Assembly: GCF_040183065.1 (NCBI RefSeq)
Contig: NC_091120.1
Location: 19,887,708-19,951,707 of the forward strand
Direction: 5' to 3'
DNA length: 64,000 nucleotides
Origin: Periplaneta americana
Lineage: Eukaryota; Arthropoda; Insecta; Blattodea; Blattidae
Positions 45,296 to 57,109 of the stretch are shown piece by piece (position 1 is the stretch's first letter; every line of letters starts with the position of its first letter). The translations under genes were made by a program, and so were the position numbers. The notes beneath the pieces were generated by a model. It saw nothing but the letters and a program-made list of their open reading frames with translations. It searched no databases and was not told the origin of the DNA.

Positions 45296-45326
45296 TTATT
45301 ATTATTATTAATATTATTATTATTAA

Positions 45327-45373
<47 letters not shown>
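45293..45373. repeat. (ATT)n microsatellite
   Basis: Tail of the preceding retrotransposon; abuts the satellite array. Confidence 0.93.
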
Positions 45374-45374
<1 letters not shown>

Positions 45375-45375
45375 T

Positions 45376-46110
45376 TCACGTAACGGTCTGATTTTAAATA
45401 CATATTCACTTGAAAATACTTCACGTATTGGTCTGATTTTCAATAGATATTCACTTGAAAATACTTCACGTATCGGTCTGATTTTAAAGATATATTCATG
45501 TGAAAATACATAACGGATCGATCTGATTTTAAACACATATTCACTTGAAAATACTTCACGTATTGGTCTGATTTTCAATAGATATTCACTTGAAAATACT
45601 TCACGTATCGGTCTGATTTTAAATACATATTCACGTGTAAATACTTCACGTATCGGTCTGATTAAGATATATTCATGTGAAAATACATCACGGATCGATC
45701 TCATTTTAAATACATATTCACGTCAAAATAGGTACTTTACGAATCGATCTGATTTTAAAAAACATATTGACTTCAAAATACTTCATGTATCGGTCTGATT
45801 TTAAAGATATATTCATGTGAAAATACATCACGGATCGATCTCATTTTAAATACATATTCACGTCAAAATACTTTACGAATCGATCTAATTTTAAAAACGT
45901 ATTGGCTTCAAAATGCTTCATGTATCGTTCTGATTTTAAAGACATAGGCCTATTCATGTGAAATTACATCACGGATCGGTCTGATTTTAAAGACATATTC
46001 ACGTCAAAATACTTTACGAATCGGTCTGATTTTAAAAACGTATTGACGTCAAAATACTTCAGGTAAGTATCGGTCTAATTTCAAATATATATTCACGTCA
46101 AAATACTTCA
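45376..46110 (-). repeat. Satellite S1, small inverted array
   Basis: About 15 diverged monomers of roughly 45-50 bp (CTTCACGTATCGGTCTGATT, TTAAA, CATATTCACGTGAAAATA). This is the reverse complement of the monomer in the 50908-55676 array. Several monomers contain TGACGTCA or ACGTCA. Small TA-flanked insertions are present near 45730 and 45945. Confidence 0.93.
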
Positions 46111-46129
46111 CGAAATATGAATATGTATC

Positions 46130-46345
46130 TTAATGGATTCATGCTCATCGATTTACGGGGTAATAGTTGGCGACACTGACTAAACAAAAGAACGGCCATG
46201 CGATAAATTGATAGCGATAAATCTAGCTGCAAAAATTATCGCGATGTCTGACTGTAATTGGTTGGAATTCAAAATTTCATTAAGTTACACTTCATTGGGC
46301 GAAAAATAGAATGACGTCATATAAACGAAATAGATTAATTTTGAT
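46130..46345. repeat. Dispersed repeat R2, copy 2
   Basis: Inverted match to 36458-36655. It directly borders the end of the small satellite array. Confidence 0.85.
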
Positions 46346-47170
46346 GCTGTCATTTATAATTTATGTTTGAAGACTGTCTCCTGATGCAGCCATAACAATC
46401 TGATCATCAGCGAATAAGGGCGTTGTAGAATTCATATTATAAATTTGTGAATTTTAATTTTTAGTAGCTCTATTTTTATAATTTATTTTTTTGACTGAGT
46501 CTAGAAAACATTGTGTCCATTGGCACTGTAATTAGAATACATAAATAAATAACACTTTTTTGGACATTGTTGCCGAGCGGTTGGCAACTTATCGTGCCGA
46601 AAAAAAGACGTAGTTCTATGTCAGAAAGTAGAGGAAGAGAGAATGAAAAAACAGCAGAAAAATAAAGAGAAGTACAAAAGGAAAGGAAAGCAATGGGAGA
46701 CAGGAAAGCAGCTCAAACTGTCGTAGGCGTTTGCGGAGGACCACAATGCTGTCACTTCAGCGAACGACATGGGCCTATTGGTGATGTTGAGTGCTGCACA
46801 AGAATGCACCCCAGCCTTGCCGGCTGAAGGACCCTCGGCGCGCGGAACAAAGTAGGCAATTTTCCTGACTTGCGGAACATCCACCAAGCAGCGGCGGGGG
46901 AGGAAGCTTTGACTGCGAAAGGCTTTTCTTATATGTTCCCACTCTGAATCACAGAAGACTACGTATATGCGGCACTTCCCAGCACACAGATTGCAGCTCT
47001 TATTGCTATTTTATAGCACTTCTACTTGCATTCTTAAAGCTGCGTGACAAGAGCATTAAGTAAGTCCTGCAGCCCATTTCACAATGCTAACAAATTACAA
47101 ATTAACAATTTACAAATAACAAGTAAAAGATTACAAATGCTTGTAAACCGTGTTTCACAATGCTAGCTTA
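46346..47170. other. Unassigned, with a GC-rich patch
   Basis: Bases 46700-46920 are clearly GC-richer. A minus-strand frame there (46621-46887) reads FVPRAEGPSAGKAGVHSCAA, FAEVTALWSSANAYDSL with a hydrophobic tail. I cannot assign it; it could be repeat-derived. Confidence 0.35.
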
Positions 47171-47349
47171 TTAATTTGAAGAGTTCGAGGGAAAAACGAT
47201 GAATGTCTCATTTCTGTTAAGGATTAGATCAACCATGGGGAAAAATGGCTCCGAAGGGCCCCTGCACTCAAAGCCGCCTTACCCCACTCCACCGACCCTC
47301 TCCTCCGCCTGGTGCTTCTCTAGACACGCTTCATTCAGTGGCGGGTATG

Positions 47350-48095
47350 GCTTCGATCTCGGGACGTCGGTTTCAGGAAGAGCGGCAGAAAGAATTTTTT
47401 GTTACTTACAAAAAGAAGAAAGTCTGTTGCTTAATATGTGGGGTTAAAATTGCGCATATAAAACGCTTCAATATTAAACGCCACTTTAATCGGAATCATG
47501 AAGCGGACTTCGGTGATCTTACAAGTATTTATTTACAATTTTAAAAGCTATTTTCGTAATATTTGTAAAAAGATAGAAAACAAGATATGTTTATGGTATT
47601 TTCAGGATTTAGATACTTGTTATTTTATTAAGTAGTATCTGGAACTGAACTTATTTAAAACTTTGAGTGCATATTAGGCCTACTTGATGCGTTCTCTTTC
47701 CAAGAAAGATTTTCACAAGAACTGCAATGGACATAGAGATGTGTCTGTTCAATAATCCATTTGTATTTGATGTTACCCAAGCATCAGAGCCACTATAGAG
47801 ATGCAAAAGAGCACGCCACTAAAGTGTTTAGGAAAAAATGGATTACCTACCAGAGGAGCAATTCCCTAATCTGCGCATATTTGCAATGCGTATGGTATCT
47901 ATGTTTGGCTCAACTTACTGTTGTGAGCTGTTTTTCTTTTCAAAATGAATATGACCAAAATTATCTCCAGGTCTAGGATCACAGACATGCATTTAGTTTC
48001 AGTATTACGGTTCAGTTGTTCTATTTTAGAGCCAAATATATCCTTTTTAATCGAGAGCAATCAACAACAACAAAATGAAAACCAGCAGTATAGGC
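47350..48095 (+). pseudogene. hAT transposase, BED finger plus C-terminal dimerisation remnant
   Basis: The N-terminal part (47350-47540) reads MASISGRRFQEERQKEFF, VCCLICGVKIAHIKRFNIKR, HFNRNH: a C-x2-C...H-x4-H BED-like finger. The C-terminal part (47750-48070), across frameshifts, reads FVFDVTQASEPL, MDYLPEEQFPNLRIFAMRMV, SMFGSTYCCELFF, KMNMTKIISRSRITDMHL. The STY.CE..FS.M...K...RSRLTD.HL pattern is the hAT dimerisation domain of GTF2IRD2/ZBED5-like proteins. The catalytic middle is deleted. Confidence 0.75.
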
Positions 48096-48150
48096 CTACA
48101 GTAGTATTTCGTTTCATTCATATCTCATGTATTTTGTTTAATATGTTTTA

Positions 48151-48415
48151 AAGTTAAATGACAGTGGAGCTTAGTTTTACTTTCTTTAGTATTTATAAAA
48201 AGAAACAATTGATTTTGTTGATCATTATATTGTGTTTAATATGTTTTCCAGTTAAATGACAATGGAGCTTAGTTACTTTATTAGTTTTAAAAAGAAACAA
48301 TTTATTATGTTGAACATTGTATCTTTTAATATATTGTGCAGTTAAATGACAATGGAGCTTTGCTTTTTTCTTTATTGTTTTTAAAAAAGAAATACCTTAT
48401 TATGTCGATCACAAG
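48151..48415. repeat. Three tandem copies of a ~95-bp unit
   Basis: Each begins GTTAAATGACARTGGAGCTT (about 48151, 48250, 48341) and continues with AAAAAGAAACAATT...TGTTGA. Copy 3 is the most diverged. Confidence 0.88.
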
Positions 48416-49149
48416 GCAGTTCAAGAATTTTTCGTGCACATGATAAAGGAGTAGTTATACAATTGAAAAATATATAATTTGCCTAATGACAGTAGGTGGC
48501 CGTCATAATTATTGTATGATACGTGTACTTCATATAAACAAAATACTGTAAAGATTTTGAAACAAGAAATAAGAGCGGCGATATTACTGATGTGCAAGGT
48601 GTGTCGAATCCACCACTGCACTTGCCTTAGCAAAACAGCTGCTTTACCCCTCGCCTGTCAATCAAACGAATGTGGGGTGGGTAGGAACGTTCCCTCCCTA
48701 CTTTGCTTATAGTACCCATAGCTGGATTAGATAATGATCTAATTGAGTCTATAACTGCAAGATGTAGTGCTGTTTCTATATTAGAAAATAAAGGAAAGGA
48801 TTACTGTATTCGCGGTGATAATTCTCCTTTTTACCATTTTTCATAAGAACAACATTAGACTAAATTTCGTAGTGATCCATTGAATTAGATAATGACATCA
48901 ACCTTAACAAAAGTGTAACATTCATCGTTTTTCCCGCGAACTCTTCATTTGTAAAGTTTGACGAACTTTACAAAATGAGGTAATGAAATTTACATATAAG
49001 CATTATTGGTTATACAATAACGCCAACGATAGTTGTTAACAAAAATCGCTAAGAAGCAGAGTTAAAGTATCTATATTTTTACCACTATCGATACAAATGT
49101 TTATATTTTGTACTAAAATAGATTATTCTAAGCTTCCTCATTCATATTT

Positions 49150-49330
49150 CACGGATAAATGGCAATATAGCGAACGCCAGTAGGGGAAGTTATCCCCACC
49201 CACATGAAATGTGCATTCGACACAACACTAGCCTATCACGTAGAGTGTCTGATGAGCTAGTAGGGGAAAGGTGGAAGGGGTCGTGGGCGGAGCTTCTACG
49301 TTCGCTATATTGCGATTTGCCCCCCACGTG
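49150..49330. repeat. Fold-back MITE
   Basis: AATGGCAATATAGCGAACG at 49156-49175 and its complement at about 49300-49318, with related sequence on both sides (CACG...). GC-richer centre (GGGGAAGTTATCCCC). No coding capacity. Confidence 0.7.
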
Positions 49331-49588
49331 ATACTTTTTTAAAATTGAATGTCAGTCAAAGCTTTGCCGTTCGACAATAGCGCCAGACTTCTTTCTCGAA
49401 ATAGTGCATCTTTCGCCTACTTTTGAGGCACTGGTGAACTTCTTAGCAAGATACGCAATCCCGTGACATTCAGTGAAAAAAAAAAAAAAAACCTATCACT
49501 GAATTAGGGGTATCACGAAATTAGGCAACTTTACTCTACCGTATTTATATTTTTATATATTGACGACAATAGGCCTACTTTTAGTAGA

Positions 49589-50039
49589 GCCATCGATGTA
49601 GCTCAGTCGGCAGACTCGCTGGGCTGCTGATCCGGAGCTGTGTTCGGGTTTGGGTTGGATCCCCCTTTTGTCTTTGGTTTCTTCCGAGGTTTTCCACAGC
49701 CGTGGGACTGAAGCCGGATGGTCTATGGCGAGTCCTCGGCATCAACCCCTTTGATTTGATTACCCGGTTGGGTTTTTCAGAGGTTTTCCCCAACCAAAAG
49801 GCAAATGCCGGGTAATATTTTGGCGAATCCTCGGACCTCACTTCATCTCACTACATCTCGCCAAAATATTGTAAAAAATTGCACAAAATTGTAAAAATTG
49901 TAGAAAATTACTAAATTTTAAAACTGTAAAAATTTGTAAAAATTGTAATTGTAATATTGTAAAATTTTGACTTGTTCCACATCTTAAAGCTTCATTGTTC
50001 ATGTAAGATCTATGGAATAAAATAAATAAATAAATAAAT
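49589..50039 (+). mobile_element. tRNA-derived SINE (family C)
   Basis: The head GCCATCGATGTAGCTCAGTC is followed by a long middle (CCGAGGTTTTCCACAGCC, GCGAGTCCTCGGCATCAA) and then the shared core ACCCGGTTGGG, AGAGGTTTTCCCCAACC and GGCGAATCCTCGGACCTCA. The tail is AT-rich with TGTAAAATT repeats and ends in (AAAT)n. No clear TSD. Confidence 0.82.
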
Positions 50040-50279
50040 GGAGTTTCGTGCGCTGTGATTGGTCGAGTATACCAATACGTTGATTGGTTGGTCTATTACT
50101 TAAATGGCCAAAGTTAGCGCCAAAGTGTTAGGTATGTTACCGTTTTTTAAGCTAAACCCTTTTCGCAAACAAGGATTAGTTATTACAGAATAAAAACCGC
50201 ATCACATGTTGACGGTTAACCCCCTTCTTGTGGACATCGTCCGCATGAATGGCAGTGCAACACAACAATTAGACGCGAT
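50040..50279. other. No feature recognised
   Basis: Nothing identifiable. Confidence 0.5.
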
Positions 50280-50720
50280 TACCTAACTAATAATTCCTCC
50301 CACTTGTCGCCATCCAACACGGCCCGAGGCAGCGCTGCTGTCACCGCGATGCCCCCTGGCTGTGTCAACACTCCGACTTGATAGCCCGCCGCCCGTCACC
50401 ATGGCTACCGCAGTGTAAAGCCACTCCCCCCGCGCCATCTGTCTGGCGCTGCATGATTCCAGCAATCCGGTCAGCCTTCGGGCTAATTCCATACATCCAG
50501 AGCGACTCGTGTAACATTAACCGCCGCCCTACACAAATATGAACAAATTATTATATAAATAACTAAATAAACAAAATCAGTTGATAAATACGCGTGTCGG
50601 CCGTGGACTTGATTAGCAACTAAACAAACCCACAATTGCAATCAACACAGACAGTAATGCACCGACACTTATTGGCTCGTGCAAACACGCTCCTAATTAC
50701 GCCAAGGACTCCATTTCAGT
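50280..50720. promoter_or_regulatory. GC-rich, apparently unique non-repeat block
   Basis: Bases 50285-50520 are GC-rich with several CpGs. They include ATGCCCCCTGGCTG, resembling a CTCF core. The adjoining 50580-50710 carries several TAAT/ATTA words (TGATTAGC, CTAATTACG). No repeat homology elsewhere in the window. It could be a conserved regulatory element or an unrecognised exon; a 69-codon minus frame (50283-50492) is not convincing as protein. Confidence 0.3.
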
Positions 50721-50907
50721 ACCTGTTTGTACATGCGTAATAAGTACAGCGTCTGTATTGATAATATTACAATTCCATTTTGCTCAAAACCTTTCCAGAA
50801 CAGTGTTCGATCCTCGGTAACTACAAACAGAATTTGTGTAGAACTCAATCAGTATGTTATCTGCTCTCATTTGCTTGGCCAACAATCCAGCATTTCTAGA
50901 TCATTTT

Positions 50908-52200
50908 GACGTCAATATGTCTTTAAATTAAGACGATAAGTAAGTATTTTCACGTGAATATATCTTTAAAATCAGACAGATACGTGAAGTAAGGTATTTT
51001 GATGTGAATATGTCATAAAAATCAGACTGATATGTGAAGTATTTTGTCGTGAATATGTCTTCAAAATCAGACCGATACATGTTTGACGTCAATACGTTTT
51101 TAAAATCAGATCGATTCGTAAAATATTTTGACGTAAACACTTATGTCTTTAAAATCAGACCGATGCATGAAGTATCTTGACATGAATATAATCTTTAAAA
51201 TCAGACCGATACATGAAGTATTTTGACGTGAATATGTCTTCAAAATCAGACCGATACATGTTTGACATCAATACGTTTTTAAAATCAGACCGATTCGCAA
51301 AATATTTTGACGTAAATATGTCTTTAAAATCAGACCGATACGTGAAGTATTTTGACATGAATATATCTTTAAAATCAGACCGATACGTGAAGTATTTTCA
51401 AATTAGTGTCTATTTAAAATCAGACCGATACGTGAAGTATTTTGACATGAATGTAATCTTTAAAATCAGACCGATACATGAAGTATTTTGACATGAATAT
51501 AATCTTTAAAAACAGACCGATACATGAAGTATTTTGACGTGAATATGTCTTCAAAATCAGACCGATACATGTTTGACGTCAATACGTTTTTAAAATCAGA
51601 CCGATTCGCAAAATATTTTGACGTAAATATGTCTTTAAAATCAGACCGATACGTGAAGTATTTTGACATGAATATATCTTTAAAATCAGACCGGTACGTG
51701 AAGTATTTTTATGTGAATAAATCTTCAAAATCACGCCGATACGGTAAGTATTTTGACGTGACTGAATCTTAAAATGAGACCGATACATGTTTGATATCAA
51801 TACGTTTTTAAAATCAGACTGCTTCGTAAAGTATTCTGACATGAATACATCTTTAAAATCAGATCGATACGTGAAATATTTTGACGTGAATATATCTTTT
51901 AATTCAGACCGATACGTGAAGTATTTTGACGTGAATAAATCTTTAAAATCAGATTGATACGTGAAGTATTTTTATGCGAATAAATCTTTAAAATCACACC
52001 GATACGTGAAGTATTTTGACGTGAATAAATATTAAAATCAGACCGATACATATTTGACGTCAATACGTTTTTAAAATCAGACCGATTCGTAAAGTATTCT
52101 GACATGAATATATCTTTAAAATCAGACCGATACATGAAATATTTTGACGTGAATATATCTTTAAAATCAGACGGATACATGTTTGATATCAACACGTTTT
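50908..52200 (+). repeat. Satellite S1, diverged left flank of the large array
   Basis: Monomers such as GTGAAGTATTTTGACGTGAATATGTCT then TTAAAATCAGACCGATAC (in parts) alternate with TTTGACGTCAATACG monomers. Unit order is irregular and sequence identity lower than in the centre. Many monomers contain the palindrome TGACGTCA. Confidence 0.95.
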
Positions 52201-55200
52201 TTTTTTAATCAGACCGATTCGTAAAGTATTAGGACATGAATATATCTTTAAAATCAGACCGATACGTGAAATATTTTGACGTGAATATATCTTTAAAATC
52301 AAACGGATACATGTTTGATATCAATACGTTTTTAAAATGAGACCGATATGTGAAATATTTTGACATGAATATATCTTTAAAATCAGACGGATACATGTTT
52401 GACATCAATACGTTTTTAAAATCAGACCGATATGTGAAATATTTTGACATGAATATATCTTTAAAATCAGACGGATACATGTTTGACATCAATACGTTTT
52501 TAAAATCAGACCGATATGTGAAATATTTTGACATGAATATATCTTTAAAATCAGACGGATTCATGTTTGACATCAATACGTTTTTAAAATCAGACCGATA
52601 TGTGAAATATTTTGACATGAATATATCTTTAAAATCAGACGGATACATGTTTGACATCAATACGTTTTTAAAATCAGACCGATATGTGAAATATTTTGAC
52701 ATGAATATATCTTTAAAATCAGACGGATTCATGTTTGACATCGATACGTTTTTAAAATCAGACCGATATGTGAAATATTTTGACATGAATATATCTTTAA
52801 AATCAGACGGATTCATGTTTGACATCAATACGTTTTTAAAATCAGACCGATATGTGAAATATTTTGACATGAATATATCTTTAAAATCAGACGGATACAT
52901 GTTTGACATCAATACGTTTTTAAAATCAGACCGATATGTGAAATATTTTGACATGAATATATCTTTAAAATCAGACGGATACATGTTTGACATCAATACG
53001 TTTTTAAAATCAGACCGATATGTGAAATATTTTGACATGAATATATCTTTAAAATCAGACGGATACATGTTTGACATCAATACGTTTTTAAAATCAGACC
53101 GATATGTGAAATATTTTGACATGAATATATCTTTAAAATCAGACGGATACATGTTTGATATCAATACGTTTTTAAAATGAGACCGATATGTGAAATATTT
53201 TGACATGAATATATCTTTAAAATCAGACGGATACATGTTTGACATCAATACGTTTTTAAAATCAGACCGATATGTGAAATATTTTGACATGAATATATCT
53301 TTAAAATCAGACGGATACATGTTTGACATCAATACGTTTTTAAAATCAGACCGATATGTGAAATATTTTGACATGAATATATCTTTAAAATCAGACGGAT
53401 ACATGTTTGATATCAATACGTTTTTAAAATGAGACCGATATGTGAAATATTTTGACATGAATATATCTTTAAAATCAGACGGATACATGTTTGACATCAA
53501 TACGTTTTTAAAATCAGACCGATATGTGAAATATTTTGACATGAATATATCTTTAAAATCAGACGGATACATGTTTGACATCAATACGTTTTTAAAATCA
53601 GACCGATATGTGAAATATTTTGACATGAATATATCTTTAAAATCAGACGGATACATGTTTGATATCAATACGTTTTTAAAATGAGACCGATATGTGAAAT
53701 ATTTTGACATGAATATATCTTTAAAATCAGACGGATACATGTTTGACATCAATACGTTTTTAAAATCAGACCGATATGTGAAATATTTTGACATGAATAT
53801 ATCTTTAAAATCAGACGGATACATGTTTGACATCAATACGTTTTTAAAATCAGACCGATATGTGAAATATTTTGACATGAATATATCTTTAAAATCAGAC
53901 GGATACATGTTTGATATCAATACGTTTTTAAAATGAGACCGATATGTGAAATATTTTGACATGAATATATCTTTAAAATCAGACGGATACATGTTTGACA
54001 TCAATACGTTTTTAAAATCAGACCGATATGTGAAATATTTTGACATGAATATATCTTTAAAATCAGACGGATACATGTTTGACATCAATACGTTTTTAAA
54101 ATCAGACCGATATGTGAAATATTTTGACATGAATATATCTTTAAAATCAGACGGATTCATGTTTGACATCAATACGTTTTTAAAATCAGACCGATATGTG
54201 AAATATTTTGACATGAATATATCTTTAAAATCAGACGGATACATGTTTGACATCAATACGTTTTTAAAATCAGACCGATATGTGAAATATTTTGACATGA
54301 ATATATCTTTAAAATCAGACGGATTCATGTTTGACATCGATACGTTTTTAAAATCAGACCGATATGTGAAATATTTTGACATGAATATATCTTTAAAATC
54401 AGACGGATTCATGTTTGACATCAATACGTTTTTAAAATCAGACCGATATGTGAAATATTTTGACATGAATATATCTTTAAAATCAGACGGATACATGTTT
54501 GACATCAATACGTTTTTAAAATCAGACCGATATGTGAAATATTTTGACATGAATATATCTTTAAAATCAGACGGATACATGTTTGACATCAATACGTTTT
54601 TAAAATCAGACCGATATGTGAAATATTTTGACATGAATATATCTTTAAAATCAGATGGATACATGTTTGACATCAATACGTTTTTTTTTTAAATCAGACC
54701 GATTCGTAAAGTATTCGGACATGAATATATCTTTAAAATCAGACCGATACGTGAAATATTTTGACATAAATATATCTTTAAAATCAGACGGATACATGTT
54801 TGATATCAATACATTTTTAAAATCAGACCGATATGTGAAATATTTTGACATGAATATATCTTTAAAATCAGACGGATACATGTTTGACATCAATACGTTT
54901 TTAAAATCAGACCGATATGTGAAATATTTTGACATGAATATATCTTTAAAATCAGACGGATACATGTTTGACATCAATACGTTTTTAAAATCAGACCGAT
55001 ATGTGAAATATTTTGACATGAATATATCTTTAAAATCAGACGGATACATGTTTGACATCAATACGTTTTTAAAATCAGACCGATATGTGAAATATTTTGA
55101 CATGAATATATCTTTAAAATCAGACGGATACATGTTTGACATCAATACGTTTTTAAAATCAGACCGATATGTGAAATATTTTGACATGAATATATCTTTA

Positions 55201-55676
55201 AAATCAGACGGATACATGTTTGACATCAATACGTTTTTAAAATCAGACCGATATGTGAAATATTTTGACATGAATATATCTTTAAAATCAGACGGATACA
55301 TGTTTGATATCAATACATTTTTAAAATCAGACCGATATGTGAAATATTTTGACATGAATATATCTTTAAAATCAGACGGATACATGTTTGACATCAATAC
55401 GTTTTTAAAATCAGACCGATATGTGAAATATTTTGACATGAATATATCTTTAAAATCAGACGGATACATGTTTGACATCAATACGTTTTTTTTAAATCAG
55501 ACCGATTCGTAAAGTATTCTGACATGAATATATCTTTAAAATGAGACCGATATGTGAAATATTTTGACGTGAATATATCTTTAAAATCAGACGGATACAT
55601 GTTAGACGTCAATACGTTTTTAAAATCAGACCGATACGTGAAGTATTTTGAAGTGAATATATCTTTAAAATCAGAT
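52201..55676 (+). repeat. Satellite S1, homogeneous core: 84-bp dimer, higher-order structure
   Basis: A strict 84-bp dimer (45 + 39 bp), both halves ending in TTTAAAATCAGAC[CG]GAT. About 28 dimers run from 52348 to 54680 and about 9-10 more from 54700 to 55490. Since 84 is 28 codons, one frame on each strand is open for most of the core: 815 codons on the minus strand at 52229-54676 and several hundred on the plus strand, with repeated KYFDMNISLKSDGYMFDINT or its antisense. Variants mark 252-bp periods (GAGACC at 53177, 53429, 53681, 53933). A T8-T10 junction recurs at 52197, 54681 and 55486. I read this as satellite and not as a gene. Confidence 0.96.
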
Positions 55677-57099
55677 CAAAGGATGGGTACCGGACGGAAA
55701 TGGCGTTGTAATGTTTGCAGGGTTATCCATTCCAACACTGTAACATCGTGATTAATATCAATTGAAATAGGCTAGCTGTGGCAACAATGGTAAACAATGA
55801 AAAATGCACATGATGAAAATAATCAGTGGCTCTAGATGACTAGTAAACTCTATAATCTGTATTGGCGCGGCAGGTAGCTAACAAAATTGTATTTTACGTT
55901 AGACCATGGAAATATTTTCTTATCCTTGTCTACATAACAAGGTAGGCTACTTTCTCATGTTCATTGCAATTCTCAAATGATTGTTTTAAAACATAAAATT
56001 AGGTTCCAATAAAATATTTCAAGAAAGCAAAATTTGTTGATACGTTCTTCTGCTATATTGCGCTCGATATATTAAACGGAAATGTAAAAATCTTGATTTA
56101 TTTCTTAAGTGATTTAACGTGCCAGATGAATTTGGATTTTGTACGCTGTAAATCGTGCATAATTATTGGCCTAATTCTGACACTGGTGCCAGAAAATGTT
56201 ACCCAGCAACTAGTATTCCATGACGTCATCACCGCCGTCACAAAACAATTTATATAACGTACCTTTAAGGAAAAGCTAAAATCGTAGTCTGACAAGCATA
56301 CCAATATTCAAACACGAGAATCATCTCATTAAATAAATATTGTATTGAAACAAAAACCACAACAATGTATTAATCGTGGCCTACGTTATCTTATCATAAA
56401 TAGAAATGAAACTTAATTCACAGGACTACGAAATACACACATACACTAAATTAATTTATATTCTCTTAGAAAACATTGAAAATACCAGCTCTGAAAAGTA
56501 TGCCTGCAAGATTGTTTCATTCCTTACACTAACAAGTTTCTCTTTTTTTCACGTACAGAACTTTTCATATTCCTTTCCGTAATCATCTTTTGATTTTTTG
56601 TGGAATTAATAAACCTTCAGTTACCTCAGCTTCTTTTACAATTTCCTCTGGGATAGTATCCATATTTTCATTATAATTCATTACTAATTTAGGCCTATCA
56701 TTAATTTTCCTTTGAATTCTTCAAAACAACAACAAAATAACTTTGTCTTAGAAACGGTTACTTAGCAACCATGCAATATATTACGTCACATCCAGTACTC
56801 ATGTCTCTAGCAGTCTAGTACGTCATAATATTACATTTTGTAAATTTATAATAGATTTTTTTTTACATATTTTAATGCTAGAATATCATAAATTCTGAAG
56901 TCTGATTAGTGTACGCCTAATATGTAGCTAATAGGACGATGTATGCAATGGAGGTGGAAAGGAACTGGCCACCCTACTCCATTATCTCCTGGCCTAGTTG
57001 CCTCATAAGTGATGCCTTGTTGTTATCACTTGTGTGGTTCAGACCTGTCTTCGGACAGTTGACTAAACAACAAAAACAATATCATAAAACGTTGTATTT
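55677..57099. other. No gene recognised
   Basis: AT-rich. The bases directly after the satellite (55677-55755) are briefly GC-richer. Nothing identifiable. Confidence 0.5.
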
Positions 57100-57109
57100 A
57101 ACACGTGTA

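Larger units (their letters stand above)
47230..48724 (+). mobile_element. hAT transposon, 1.5 kb, with perfect 8-bp TSD
   Basis: The 8-bp direct repeat GATTAGAT lies at 47222-47229 and 48725-48732. The ends CAACCATGGGG and (complement) CAGCTATGGGTACTA are weakly inverted. Inside are the N- and C-terminal parts of a hAT transposase with the middle deleted, then three tandem copies of a 95-bp unit. Confidence 0.8.
47175..48963. mobile_element. Older inverted-repeat element (outer), split by a hAT
   Basis: GAAGAGTTCGAGGGAAAAAC, GATGAATGT (47175-47229) recurs inverted at about 48912-48963. Without the inserted hAT the element would be about 290 bp. The direct repeat ATTT flanks it, too short to be decisive. 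Confidence 0.7.

Noticed and set aside
46621..46887. Minus-strand 88-codon frame as a host gene
   Set aside because: It has a GC-rich N-terminal part and a low-complexity hydrophobic C-terminal part, with no recognised domain. I could not separate it from repeat-derived sequence.
52229..54676. An 815-codon minus-strand frame as a real repetitive protein gene
   Set aside because: It is exactly the satellite array read in a multiple-of-three unit, and the opposite strand is open too. No promoter, splice or non-repeat domain is visible. Kept only as a finding.
45376..55676. CRISPR array
   Set aside because: Units are contiguous satellite monomers without unique spacers, there are no cas genes, and the genome is eukaryotic.
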